In this document: positions 1 through 7,050 of the stretch, one piece after another | Numbering within the stretch: the stretch's first letter is position 1 | Layout of the letters: every line of letters starts with the position of its first letter | Source: Bacillota bacterium | Lineage (GTDB): Bacteria > Bacillota > Clostridia > Acetivibrionales > DTU013 | Assembly: GCA_023399355.1 (NCBI GenBank) | Contig: JAEWQC010000260.1 | Span: forward strand, 1 to 14,705 | DNA length: 14,705 bases | Reading direction: 5' to 3' | Made by a program: the position numbers and the translations under genes | The notes under the pieces: model-generated | The model's input: only the letters and a program-made list of their open reading frames with translations | Told to the model about the DNA's origin: nothing | Databases searched by the model: none

Positions 1-50
1 CGATGATACTTGGTTGGCAACGACCCGGGAAAGTAGGTCTCCGCCAGATT
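1..50 (+). rRNA. rrf: 5S ribosomal RNA, 3' end only
   Basis: The first ~50 bases match the 3' half of a Gram-positive 5S rRNA. They contain the helix IV/V block GATGATACTTGGTTGG, the CGACCCGGGAAAGTAGG segment and the closing GCCAGATT end. The 5' part lies outside the window. An intrinsic terminator follows within ten bases, as expected for the last gene of an rRNA operon transcribed left to right. The exact 3' end is uncertain by a few bases. Confidence 0.88.
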
Positions 51-56
51 TATATC

Positions 57-91
57 AAAGCCCTGTGCTATCAAGCACAGGGCTTTGTTCT
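57..91 (+). terminator. rRNA operon terminator
   Basis: A perfect 13-bp stem (57-69 AAAGCCCTGTGCT with 74-86 AGCACAGGGCTTT) closes an ATCA tetraloop and is followed by a short, imperfect T-rich stretch (TTTGTTCT). It sits just after the 5S rRNA. The opposite strand is also A/T-rich after the stem, so it may stop transcripts of the convergent chemoreceptor gene too. Confidence 0.85.
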
Positions 92-97
92 GCCTAT

Positions 98-120
98 CCG
101 GTTATTGAAAGTATAACCGG
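98..120. other. small inverted repeat between 5S rRNA and chemoreceptor gene
   Basis: CCGGTTAT (98-105) pairs with ATAACCGG (113-120) around a 7-nt loop. There is no T-run on either strand, so it is not a good intrinsic terminator alone. It may assist termination of the minus-strand chemoreceptor mRNA together with the larger hairpin at 57-86. Role unknown. Confidence 0.35.
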
Positions 121-156
121 GATTCATAAAATGACCGGGAAGTAACCGTTATCAAT

Positions 157-1851
157 TTAAAGGGTGAATTTATTAACATATCCTTTAAGTCTGCAGGAAC
201 AGGCTTTCGTTTTTTCAGTGAGCTTAAAAACTTCATTGCCTTCATTCACAATTATAGTAGATTTTTCTGCTATGTTGGAAGTGCCCTCAGCACCTTCATT
301 TGTTGTTACAGCTACTTCATTGATTACTTTGATTGTATTGCCTATGGAGGCAAGAAGCGTTTCAGAGGTTGTTTTAAATTCATTTATCAGTATGTAAATA
401 GAATCGGCGTCATTACTGTATTCATCACCTGTATGAACCAGCACATCGTAATCCTTTATGACCTGCCGGTCAATGAATTGCAGAATTTCTTCAGAACTAT
501 CCGCCAGATATTGAACCGAGCTTAAAGCTACTTTGATGATTGATTGTATTTTACCGACTGCATTCTGAGACTCAAAAGCCAGTTTTCGGATCTCTTCGGC
601 AACAACAGCAAAACCTTTTCCGGCGTCACCCGCTCTTGCTGCCTCAATTGCTGCATTCAAGGATAGCAGATTTGTTTTTGTCGAGATCTGTAATATCGTA
701 TCGGATAATGCTTGAATCTGAATGATAGCTTTATTTTGTTCGATAGCATTTCTAAGTTTGCTATTGGAATCCGTATAGATTCTATTGGCACTGTCTCTGG
801 ATATCCTGGCATTTTCCTTCATATGGTTCGCTCGATTATTTATTTCTTTAATCGTCTCCAGGTTTTTATTAGCGGTAGATGCAATGCCTTCAACCGCAGT
901 TCCGATTTCTGAGGAGGTTGCATTCATTTCCTGCATGGATGCTGCAGTCTCTTCCATTCCTGCGGCAAGTTCTTCCGTAGTTGCAGATATATCATTCAGG
1001 CTTTCATTCAATGTATTCAAATTGGATACGGAATTATCCAGCAATCCATCTATCAGGAGCGCTTCTTTGTTTACGTTATTTAATATACCCTTCAATTCTT
1101 CCTGCATCTTATTTGCTGCTTTTGCCGCATCCCCCACTTCATCGTTCCTTTTGGTGAATTGTTCAGGGATGATCCTGCTGAAATCACCTTCAGAAAGCTG
1201 AATCATATGATTTCTTATGCCATTAACAGCAAAGGCTATTCTATAACCTATAAAATAGGAGTCAAGTATTCCCACTATTAGCAGGATCAATATCGAAATA
1301 CCCATATAGATAAGAGTATTGTTGAGCTGCAAATTTGCACTGGTCTTTTCTAAACCGGTAAACCACATTCCGATTATTTTTCCATTCGGGCTTTTTAGCG
1401 GCATATAGCATGCAAGGGCGGACTTTTTTGCGATAAGAGCTGTACCGATGAAGACTTGTCCATCCACCAGGACTTTTTTAATTACTTCACCGGAGGCTTT
1501 TGTGCCCACAGCTCTTTTGCCGTCATCTGCAAAAACTGAGGTTGCTATACGTGTGTCATTCATAAAAATTGTCGTGAGATATCCGGTTTCACTATTTAGT
1601 TTATCGACGATATCATTCTTGCCATCCAGACAAAAAGCTCCTTTATATAACTTCCCGTCAACGATTGCCCAATCTCCCGGATATTTTGCGTCCAGATAAT
1701 TATAGCCAAGCTTTGCGCCTGCTTCTACGTTTTGCAGAAACATATTATTAACTAAATTCGTCATTCTGGTTTGGACAATGATAAAAATGACTAAAGCAAA
1801 AACAATCAAGGCTGATGAAAATCCCAATACCAGTTTAAATTTGAGTTTCAT
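157..1851 (-). CDS. methyl-accepting chemotaxis protein with extracellular single-Cache-type sensor
   Basis: Membrane chemoreceptor that passes a ligand signal to CheA/CheW. The 564-residue protein has an N-terminal membrane helix (about 6-27) and an outside domain of ~150 residues resembling single Cache domain 3 receptors (DGKLYKG and KRAVGTK motifs, then PNGKIIGMWFTG). A second helix (about 180-203), a HAMP linker and a long coiled-coil cytoplasmic domain follow. The signalling tip lies near residues 389-425 (TNLLSLNAAIEAARAG, then GKGFAVVAEEIRKLA). Start choice: the longest frame begins with GTG at 1866, but that GTG is part of the ribosome binding site GAGGAG lying 8 bases before ATG at 1851, so 1851 is preferred. 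It is convergent with the rRNA operon and divergent from the HTH gene. The ligand cannot be read from the sequence. Family assignment is firm. Confidence 0.95.
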   Translation of the reverse strand: MKLKFKLVLGFSSALIVFALVIFIIVQTRMTNLVNNMFLQNVEAGAKLGYNYLDAKYPGDWAIVDGKLYKGAFCLDGKNDIVDKLNSETGYLTTIFMNDTRIATSVFADDGKRAVGTKASGEVIKKVLVDGQVFIGTALIAKKSALACYMPLKSPNGKIIGMWFTGLEKTSANLQLNNTLIYMGISILILLIVGILDSYFIGYRIAFAVNGIRNHMIQLSEGDFSRIIPEQFTKRNDEVGDAAKAANKMQEELKGILNNVNKEALLIDGLLDNSVSNLNTLNESLNDISATTEELAAGMEETAASMQEMNATSSEIGTAVEGIASTANKNLETIKEINNRANHMKENARISRDSANRIYTDSNSKLRNAIEQNKAIIQIQALSDTILQISTKTNLLSLNAAIEAARAGDAGKGFAVVAEEIRKLAFESQNAVGKIQSIIKVALSSVQYLADSSEEILQFIDRQVIKDYDVLVHTGDEYSNDADSIYILINEFKTTSETLLASIGNTIKVINEVAVTTNEGAEGTSNIAEKSTIIVNEGNEVFKLTEKTKACSCRLKGYVNKFTL

Positions 1852-1928
1852 ACGGATACTCCTCACTTTTTCTTTAGATTTTCTTTATTCAGTTAAACCA
1901 ATTAAATTCTAACGAACAATCGATACAA

Positions 1929-1955
1929 ATTCTATAACATATAATAATATGTCAA
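1929..1955 (-). promoter_or_regulatory. possible sigma-A promoter of the chemoreceptor gene
   Basis: On the minus strand, TTGACA (complement of 1950-1955) and TAGAAT (complement of 1929-1934) are spaced by 15 bases, about 80 bases before the ATG. The -35 is perfect but the spacer is short. No sigma-D (TAAA-N15-GCCGATAA) chemotaxis promoter was found here. Confidence 0.4.
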
Positions 1956-2001
1956 AGACAATAGTTTGTCACAATAATGTCATAAATTAAAGAATAATGT
2001 C
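1943..2001. repeat. direct repeats AATAATGTC in the divergent intergenic region
   Basis: AATAATGTC occurs exactly at 1973-1981 and 1993-2001, 20 bp apart (about two helical turns). A variant, AATAATATGTC, lies at 1943-1953 and overlaps the proposed -35 of the chemoreceptor gene. Such phased copies could bind a regulator, for example the HTH protein encoded next door. This is inference only. The rest of the 1852-2149 gap is AT-rich and shows no RNA gene or ORF of note. Confidence 0.35.
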
Positions 2002-2053
2002 GAATATTACAATAAACATGGATATACCTCTATGAATATTACAAAGTTTAAAA

Positions 2054-2059
2054 TATAAT
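2054..2059 (+). promoter_or_regulatory. candidate -10 box for the HTH gene
   Basis: A perfect TATAAT lies about 95 bases before the ATG at 2150. No good TTGACA-like -35 sits 16-18 bases upstream, so the promoter may need an activator or may be a chance match in AT-rich DNA. Confidence 0.35.
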
Positions 2060-2149
2060 GTTATCAGAAGTTATTATCATTTCATGCCGACTCGGTCCAT
2101 TCATCCATTAACAAAAAATTATTGCATTAGCTAAAGGACATTGAATACG

Positions 2150-3799
2150 ATGACATCCGATGAGAAGTTAAGTTTTTTAATGAAAATCTTTAACAGTAAT
2201 AACAGCAAATTAGCAAAGGCAATCAATGTACACCCATCGCTTATCAGCAAATGGAGGAGCGGGAAACGGACTTTTTCCTCGGACTCTGCATATGCAGAGT
2301 CTATTGCGGAATATTTCCTGAGTATAGATTTATTACAGGATAAAAAAGGTATGCTGATAGACATACTGAAGCAATTCAATTCAAATATCAATATTTGCAA
2401 TCGTATTCAGTTAAAAAGATACCTGATTGAATGGATTTTTGCAGAAGAAACTGTTAGTCTGCAGAATAGAATCGGTCACTTTGGCAAAAACAACTATCGA
2501 AATTTTGGAATAAACGATATTTTGATTAATTTAAACAATCTCACGTACGAACCTCCTGACCAACCAGGCACAATGGAGATACAGCAGGATTTTAAAGTTC
2601 CCAAAATCAAAGGAGAACAAGGAACCTATGAATTATTTACTGGTAATGAAGGGAAGCGTCAAAGTGCTTTTAAAATAATAGACATGATGCTGGCATCAGA
2701 GAAGCCACTGGAATTATTACTCTGCGATGAAACCAGCTTGGATTGGCTTGTCGAGGACGCCCGATTCTTTATCGAATTTGGCGGTATTATAAAACGATTG
2801 ATTGCAAAAGGACACAAAATTACTATTATTCATAATATAAACAGAGAAATATCTGAATTAATGGCTGTTATGGATTTCTGGATTCCTTTATACCTAACCG
2901 GTTGCGTGGAGTCCTATTTCTCAACCAAAAATATGAACGGCATTATTAATAAGACACTATGTATTGTTCGGAACACTTCTGCTGCATTATCACTAAAATT
3001 GGAGGACAGTCCGGGTCATTCCAATGTCTTTATAACCAAAGACCAACTACTTGTTAAGCTTGCGGAAGAGGTGTTCATGTCCTATCTTGACAAATGTCGT
3101 TCTCTGATCAATATTTTCAAGAGTGCAAATATGGATCAATACTATAAGGAAGTAAACGAAATTGAAGATAAAATCGGCCATGTATATGCACTGAGAAACA
3201 GATTGTCTTCTCTTGCCATAACGCCAGAGATTTATTCAAAATTACTGGATACCCTGCCGTTATCGCCAGAGGGAAAAAAAGAAAGGCTTGACTTTCATTG
3301 CAAGCGTATTGAGAATTTCAAAGAAAGAATAAAATACTGCAAATATGTAGAGATCGTAAACATAGATTATTTTGAAGGCAGCTTTATAAATCTGATAAAA
3401 TTTGACGGGTTGGACTTTTTTACGACAGAAGCAGTTAAATGCGAGGTTGATGATTTTATTGCCTACATGGCGAATCTGATTTATTTCTTAAAAGAATATA
3501 AAAATTATGAAGTGCTGCTGGTAAAGTTCAATAATATGATAAGAAACAACAGGGTTTCTATGTCTATAAAGACAGATTGTACAGCTTTTATATCCACCTG
3601 CGGCATAGACGGGAGCAATCCGGTTATTATTGCTACAGAGCTGTATCACATGATTGAAGGTATTAAACATTATCTTCTAAATTTGATTGATAATATACCG
3701 ATAGCCAAGGTAAAGAAGGAAGCAGTTATTGATAGACTTGAAGAAACCGTCCTTGTTCTTAAGGATTGGAGTAAGTGTGGCAATGGGGATCTGTCATAA
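2150..3799 (+). CDS. HTH-type transcriptional regulator with large C-terminal region of unknown function
   Basis: A 549-residue protein. Residues ~17-40 form a helix-turn-helix of the XRE/Cro type (SKLAKAINVHPSLISKWRSGKR), so DNA binding is likely. The rest is not a domain I can name. Residues ~164-315 carry a conserved-looking core beginning GNEGKRQSAF, with LLLCDETSLDWLVED, KGHKITIIHNINREISELM and IPLYLTGCVESYF, that I associate with uncharacterised clostridial regulators. Residues 320-549 are mixed and partly helical, with cysteines at 382, 397, 431, 477 and 484. No membrane segment or nuclease motif is evident. Start choice: the frame could begin at TTG 2141, but AAAGGA at 2133-2138 is too close to it and fits ATG 2150. 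The gene is visibly more AT-rich than the nad operon. It is transcribed alone, divergent from the chemoreceptor, and ends in a shared terminator. Confidence 0.8.
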   Translation: MTSDEKLSFLMKIFNSNNSKLAKAINVHPSLISKWRSGKRTFSSDSAYAESIAEYFLSIDLLQDKKGMLIDILKQFNSNINICNRIQLKRYLIEWIFAEETVSLQNRIGHFGKNNYRNFGINDILINLNNLTYEPPDQPGTMEIQQDFKVPKIKGEQGTYELFTGNEGKRQSAFKIIDMMLASEKPLELLLCDETSLDWLVEDARFFIEFGGIIKRLIAKGHKITIIHNINREISELMAVMDFWIPLYLTGCVESYFSTKNMNGIINKTLCIVRNTSAALSLKLEDSPGHSNVFITKDQLLVKLAEEVFMSYLDKCRSLINIFKSANMDQYYKEVNEIEDKIGHVYALRNRLSSLAITPEIYSKLLDTLPLSPEGKKERLDFHCKRIENFKERIKYCKYVEIVNIDYFEGSFINLIKFDGLDFFTTEAVKCEVDDFIAYMANLIYFLKEYKNYEVLLVKFNNMIRNNRVSMSIKTDCTAFISTCGIDGSNPVIIATELYHMIEGIKHYLLNLIDNIPIAKVKKEAVIDRLEETVLVLKDWSKCGNGDLS

Positions 3800-3810
3800 G
3801 CGGCGGAATT

Positions 3811-3844
3811 GCAAAAAGGCTCCTTGAACAGGCAGCCTTTTTGC
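3811..3844. terminator. bidirectional intrinsic terminator between convergent genes
   Basis: An 11-bp perfect stem (GCAAAAAGGCT 3811-3821 with AGCCTTTTTGC 3834-3844) encloses a 12-nt loop. The A-run in one arm and T-run in the other make it work-like in both directions. It serves the HTH gene (stop at 3797-3799) and the ABC permease gene on the other strand (stop at 3918-3920). Confidence 0.75.
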
Positions 3845-3917
3845 ACAGATTAGCGGTCATTGATGGTAAAGCTTTTGTCTTTATAAGTCAGGTAAAGCTC
3901 TGCTTTTTGATAGATGG

Positions 3918-4682
3918 TTACAGTTCCTGCCTTCTGAAAATGGCTAACCCGGCATAGACAGCCACCAGGCCTGCAGCTATGGTAATGAATGCAGGGATCA
4001 GCGCATCTACCGGTGTCTTTGCGTTGTTGATCAATGCCCAGGACAATCCTTGCAGGGAACCGGGTGAAAATTTGTCTATATAAGGGATTGCACTGATCGC
4101 ACTGATAAACGCAAAACACCCGAAACCTGATACTGCGGCTACTGTCACGGACCTGGAAAGAATACTGACAAGTAGCGTAAGTGTGATCATCAGAAAGCCG
4201 AAAACCCAGTAAAGCACCAGTGCAACAATGATACCGCTGTTCATGAACTCAGGAAACATCAATGCAGTATAGAAGATGCATATGGCAGACGCGGCAATAT
4301 AGGATACAGAGAAGATCAACACCGCCGACAGCAGCTTGCCGAGGATAAAAGCCTGCCTTGACAGGCACTTGGTCAATGCGAGCACGATGGTCCCCCTGGA
4401 TTTTTCCTCCGCTATTGAACCGGCAAATACAAGTATGGTCACGACTGTCATCATAAAGTAAATGTTTTTGAAAAACTGTTCATAAGACTGCAGATAAGTC
4501 GAAGGTGGAAGTTTTATGCTCATACCCTGCTGCTGCCCGGCCATCGTGACGATCTCATTCATATATCTCGCCGTCAAAGGGCTCAATATTCCAAAAAACA
4601 GGAACAGGATACCGATGATAAACCCTTTAGGAGTCTTGTAGGCTTCCAGAAGTTCTTTTTTTAAAAATGCAGTAAAGCTCAT
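3918..4682 (-). CDS. yxlG: ABC-2 type transporter permease (YxlG-like)
   Basis: Membrane subunit of an ABC transporter. The 254 residues show about six hydrophobic helices: ~18-38, 74-92, 110-140, 145-172, 177-200 and 228-248. The cytoplasmic N-terminus starts MSFTAFLKKELLEAYKTP, typical of ABC-2 permeases. The motif AEEKSRGTIVLAL at ~90-103 is the family's coupling segment after the second helix. Its ATG overlaps the stop of the upstream ATPase gene as ATGA, with GGTGG upstream, so the two are translationally coupled and surely partners. Position as last gene of a sigY-type operon matches B. subtilis YxlG. The substrate is unknown there too. Export of a peptide or toxic compound is plausible but not shown. 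Confidence 0.9.
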   Translation of the reverse strand: MSFTAFLKKELLEAYKTPKGFIIGILFLFFGILSPLTARYMNEIVTMAGQQQGMSIKLPPSTYLQSYEQFFKNIYFMMTVVTILVFAGSIAEEKSRGTIVLALTKCLSRQAFILGKLLSAVLIFSVSYIAASAICIFYTALMFPEFMNSGIIVALVLYWVFGFLMITLTLLVSILSRSVTVAAVSGFGCFAFISAISAIPYIDKFSPGSLQGLSWALINNAKTPVDALIPAFITIAAGLVAVYAGLAIFRRQEL

Positions 4683-5611
4683 TCTGTTTCCACCACCTTC
4701 ATAAAGATATCTTCCAATGTAGGTTCAAGCAGGATGAATTTCCTGAGTGCCATGTGTTTGGCTGCCATTAACGATGGAATCTCAAGCTGTGCTTTTGGCA
4801 GATCTCTTGTATATACGGTAAATTCGCCGTTCTCCATGCTTTGCACCTTGTCTATGCAATTCATCTCTTTCAGCCCATCCAGGAATATGCTTTTACTTTC
4901 TGGCGTGTTTTCGGTTTCTATACTGATCACACCGTTGGAGTACCTGCTGCGAAGATTCTCCATGCTGTCTTCCAGGAGCATTTTGCCTTTATCCATTATT
5001 ACGACTCTGTCACAGACTTTTTCAATATCGGATAGGATATGGGACGAAAAGAACACAGTTACTTTGCCTGACAGCTTCACCAATATATCCATTACTTCCT
5101 TGCGGCCTATGGGATCAAGTGCTGAGACAGGCTCATCCATAAAAACCACCTTGGGCCGGTTTATTAAGGCCTGTGCTATACCAAGCCGCTGTTTCATTCC
5201 TCTTGAAAATCCGCCGATTCTCTTTTTGATTCCGCTCAAACCGACCAGATCCAATAATTCTATAACTCTGTTATCCAGCAGCTTTTTATCGATAGAGAAC
5301 AATTCACCGGTGAACTTTAGAAATTGTACGGGTGTCATCCAATTGTAGAAGTTTGGTACGTCGGGAAGAAAACCAATATCGGTCCTGTTTCTGTGGCTGC
5401 CGAAGGATACTTCCCGGCCGTATATCCTAATATTGCCGCCTGTCGGCTCGGTAAGTCCGGTCAGCATTTTCAAAGTCGTTGTCTTGCCGGCGCCGTTTGG
5501 TCCCAGGAAACCGTAAATTGATCCTTCCGGCACATTCAGGTCAAGCTTGTCGACGGCCATAAATCCCTTGAAGGATTTGCTAAGTCCGGATGTTTCAACT
5601 GCAGTGATCAT
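4679..5611 (-). CDS. yxlF: ABC transporter ATP-binding protein (YxlF-like)
   Basis: ATPase subunit powering the neighbouring permease. The 310 residues carry Walker A GPNGAGKTT (37-45), a signature FSRGMKQRLG (135-144; SRGMK in place of LSGGQ, as is common in ABC-2 exporters), Walker B VVFMDEP with D-loop SALD (155-165) and the switch histidine H191 (SSHILSD). The Q-loop position reads FLPDVP, lacking the usual glutamine, which is also seen in this subfamily. The last ~90 residues form the accessory C-terminal domain of exporter ATPases. The ATG overlaps the stop of the PLDc_N gene (ATGA) and has AGGTGA about 7 bases upstream. Fourth-to-fifth gene junction order matches yxlE-yxlF. Confidence 0.93.
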   Translation of the reverse strand: MITAVETSGLSKSFKGFMAVDKLDLNVPEGSIYGFLGPNGAGKTTTLKMLTGLTEPTGGNIRIYGREVSFGSHRNRTDIGFLPDVPNFYNWMTPVQFLKFTGELFSIDKKLLDNRVIELLDLVGLSGIKKRIGGFSRGMKQRLGIAQALINRPKVVFMDEPVSALDPIGRKEVMDILVKLSGKVTVFFSSHILSDIEKVCDRVVIMDKGKMLLEDSMENLRSRYSNGVISIETENTPESKSIFLDGLKEMNCIDKVQSMENGEFTVYTRDLPKAQLEIPSLMAAKHMALRKFILLEPTLEDIFMKVVETE

Positions 5612-5808
5612 TCTTCATCACCTCGTAATACGAGATAGGCAACAGCCCCCAGCATCTGGAACATAATGATAATAATACCCCAGACCAGTTTGTTGTTAAA
5701 ACGGACCTTTTTTCTTCTGACCAGGTTGACAATGGAATACACTTGAAGACCCACTTGGATCAATATTACAGGGATAAGAAAAGGTATGACATCACTAATA
5801 TTTTTCAT
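5608..5808 (-). CDS. yxlE: PLDc_N domain membrane protein (YxlE-like)
   Basis: A 66-residue protein with two hydrophobic helices (~8-28 and ~42-62) and the signature of the phospholipase D/cardiolipin synthase N-terminal membrane domain: LIxVILIQVGLQVYSIVNLVRR, then LVWGIIIIMFQMLGAVAYLV. No catalytic HKD motif is present, so it is the membrane module alone, as in B. subtilis YxlE. An excellent GGGAGG lies 7 bases before the ATG. It ends in an ATGA overlap with the ATPase gene. An 85-base gap with its own ECF-type promoter separates it from yxlD. In B. subtilis the small genes of this operon restrain sigma-Y activity. Whether this one does so here is inference. Confidence 0.85.
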   Translation of the reverse strand: MKNISDVIPFLIPVILIQVGLQVYSIVNLVRRKKVRFNNKLVWGIIIIMFQMLGAVAYLVLRGDEE

Positions 5809-5828
5809 TTGAAAACCTCCCTTTGTTA

Positions 5829-5844
5829 ATTACTGCGCAGTAAT
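5829..5844. promoter_or_regulatory. 16-bp perfect palindrome in the yxlE leader (candidate operator)
   Basis: ATTACTGCGCAGTAAT is a perfect inverted repeat without spacer. It starts about 27 bases below the -10 element at 5871-5874 and ends 20 bases before the yxlE ATG. Its form resembles operators of winged-helix repressors such as the MarR type. No such repressor gene is in the window. As RNA it could also fold into a 6-bp stem with a GCGC loop, without a T-run. Confidence 0.5.
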
Positions 5845-5870
5845 CTGTGTTTTTGTACTTACAGAGGTAC

Positions 5871-5896
5871 TACGACCGGGAGGTTTAAAAAGTTCA
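5871..5896 (-). promoter_or_regulatory. internal ECF sigma promoter upstream of yxlEFG
   Basis: On the minus strand TGAACT (complement of 5891-5896) and CGTA (complement of 5871-5874) are separated by exactly 16 bases. Both boxes and the spacing are identical to the promoter in front of the sigma gene. The -35 overlaps the yxlD stop codon. Transcription would begin near 5864 and read yxlE, yxlF and yxlG. Confidence 0.7.
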
Positions 5897-6103
5897 TTTT
5901 CTTTTTTTAAATATTTTTCTTACGACAATTAGATATACGACAAGAGGTGTCGGAAACTTGATCAGTCCCCAGAGTCCCCAAAGCCATGGATATGCGGAAT
6001 GCTTCTGAGCGTCACGGAAAAGCCAGATGCTTTGTGATAAAAGCACTATACCTAATAGTACCCAAAGATATAAAGGAATAATTAAGGGACTATCTTTCAG
6101 CAT
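5894..6103 (-). CDS. yxlD: small two-helix membrane protein (YxlD-like sigma-Y negative regulator)
   Basis: A 69-residue protein with two membrane helices (~9-28 and ~46-63) joined by a loop WLFRDAQKHSAYPWLWGLWG, ending in a basic tail (RKIFKKRK). This pattern is that of B. subtilis YxlD, which takes part in holding sigma-Y inactive. Its ATG shares one base with the stop codon of yxlC (TGATG). The start lies immediately after a 7-bp hairpin that covers the Shine-Dalgarno sequence, so translation probably depends on ribosomes finishing yxlC. The assignment rests on size, topology and operon position more than on long sequence identity. Confidence 0.8.
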   Translation of the reverse strand: MLKDSPLIIPLYLWVLLGIVLLSQSIWLFRDAQKHSAYPWLWGLWGLIKFPTPLVVYLIVVRKIFKKRK

Positions 6104-6426
6104 CAGGCAGACACCTGCCTGTTCCTCTTCCTTATGAACAGGATTACCGCAGGGATCGCACCTATCAGCACGATGGCCTGTATCACCAAGAAAAAGACCA
6201 GTGACCTGTGATAGGAATATGTTTCGAGACCTATCGCAGCTATGGCTATTATGATGAACGTGATGAACTGCGTGTTGTTAGCGGATTTTTTCTTCTCTTC
6301 AACAGCAGTAACAAGCGAAAACAACTGCATAAGCTCCGGCTTTTTCACTTCTACACTGGTATCGAGGTAGTCCAGGCTTTCCTTTATTTTTTGCAGGGTC
6401 TTTTCATCGTCCCGATCTTCATGCAT
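6103..6426 (-). CDS. yxlC: two-helix membrane protein, YxlC-like (sigma-Y anti-sigma component)
   Basis: A 107-residue protein. A charged, probably helical cytoplasmic N-terminal part (1-50, e.g. HEDRDDEKTLQKIKESLDYLD) precedes two membrane helices (~53-70 and ~77-98) and a short basic tail. A soluble N-terminus on a membrane anchor, encoded directly after an ECF sigma gene, is the usual layout of an anti-sigma factor. The gene order matches B. subtilis yxlC. It lacks a visible HxxxCxxC zinc motif, so it is not a classical ZAS anti-sigma. Start choice: TTG at 6435 has its AAGGAG only one base away, whereas ATG 6426 has it 10 bases upstream, so 6426 is preferred. This gives an 8-base overlap with the sigma gene. 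Confidence 0.82.
   Translation of the reverse strand: MHEDRDDEKTLQKIKESLDYLDTSVEVKKPELMQLFSLVTAVEEKKKSANNTQFITFIIIAIAAIGLETYSYHRSLVFFLVIQAIVLIGAIPAVILFIRKRNRQVSA
6104..6121 (-). promoter_or_regulatory. mRNA hairpin covering the yxlD ribosome binding site
   Basis: CAGGCAG and CTGCCTG (7 bp perfect) surround a 4-nt loop (GTGT in the mRNA). The yxlD Shine-Dalgarno AGGTG lies in the 5' arm and loop, the yxlC stop codon lies at the base, and the yxlD ATG begins two bases past the stem. This geometry suits translational coupling of the two genes. Confidence 0.5.
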
Positions 6427-6958
6427 TTTGTTCAAGCTCCTTTCTTATTGCTTTAATGGCGTTGTGTATACGGGATTTTACCGTTCCCAGCGGTATTGAC
6501 ATCAACCGCGCAATCTCTTCAAGGGAATAACCGTGATAGTGCTTCATCACAAGCGGTATCCTGCTTTCCTCGGAAAGCCGGGAAAGCGCATCCAGCACCC
6601 TGTCCCAATCCTCGTCATGATCGGCCTGGAGGTCATATAAATCCTCCGATTGCAGTTCTTCGTCCATATGTTTCTTTTCTCTTTTTCTCTTTCTCATCCC
6701 GTCAAGGTAAATGTTTTGCGCAATTGCGATCAGCCAGGTGGAAAACTTGGCTTTAACAGGATCAAACATCTCAAATTTTTCGATTGCCCTGACCATGGTT
6801 TCCTGTACCAGATCCTCTGCAACACTCTTATTCAGGGTAAATTTTATTAGGTATCTGAAAACCATTTCATAATTCTCATACAGCAGTTTTGCCAGAGAAT
6901 GTCTGTTACCCTTACGGGCGTCTTCCATCAAGTGCTCCTGTATCAAGTGTTCTTCCAT
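6419..6958 (-). CDS. sigY: ECF RNA polymerase sigma factor, SigY-like
   Basis: Alternative sigma factor directing RNA polymerase to ECF-type promoters. The 179 residues comprise sigma region 2 (~22-90: YENYEMVFRYLIKF, AEDLVQETMVRAIEKF, KFSTWLIAIAQNIYLDGMRK) and sigma region 4 (~120-173: DALSRLSEESRIPLVMKHYHGYS, then the helix-turn-helix EEIARLMSIPLGTVKSRIHNAIKAIRKEL). The frame is open up to 7033, but GAGGAG lies 8 bases before ATG 6958, and homologues start close to the EEH...GNRHSLA segment, so 6958 is the start. It is the first gene of a six-gene operon matching sigY-yxlCDEFG. A TGAACT-N16-CGTA promoter ~95 bases upstream suggests autoregulation. The inducing signal is unknown. Confidence 0.9.
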   Translation of the reverse strand: MEEHLIQEHLMEDARKGNRHSLAKLLYENYEMVFRYLIKFTLNKSVAEDLVQETMVRAIEKFEMFDPVKAKFSTWLIAIAQNIYLDGMRKRKREKKHMDEELQSEDLYDLQADHDEDWDRVLDALSRLSEESRIPLVMKHYHGYSLEEIARLMSIPLGTVKSRIHNAIKAIRKELEQNA

Positions 6959-7050
6959 AAGTCCGACTCCTCGTAAGGTTTTTGCAATCTGCCGCAAAAT
7001 GCCCTTGAAACACCTGATACGATTATATAACATATTTCCCCTGTTGATAA

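Noticed and set aside
785..1201. 138-residue plus-strand ORF
   Set aside because: Antisense shadow of the chemoreceptor coiled-coil region. Composition is Ser/Phe/Leu-rich, with no ribosome binding site.
6959..7033. Extended sigma factor starting at ATG 7033
   Set aside because: No ribosome binding site there, whereas GAGGAG precedes ATG 6958 by 8 bases. The extra residues are basic and unlike region 2 of ECF sigma factors.
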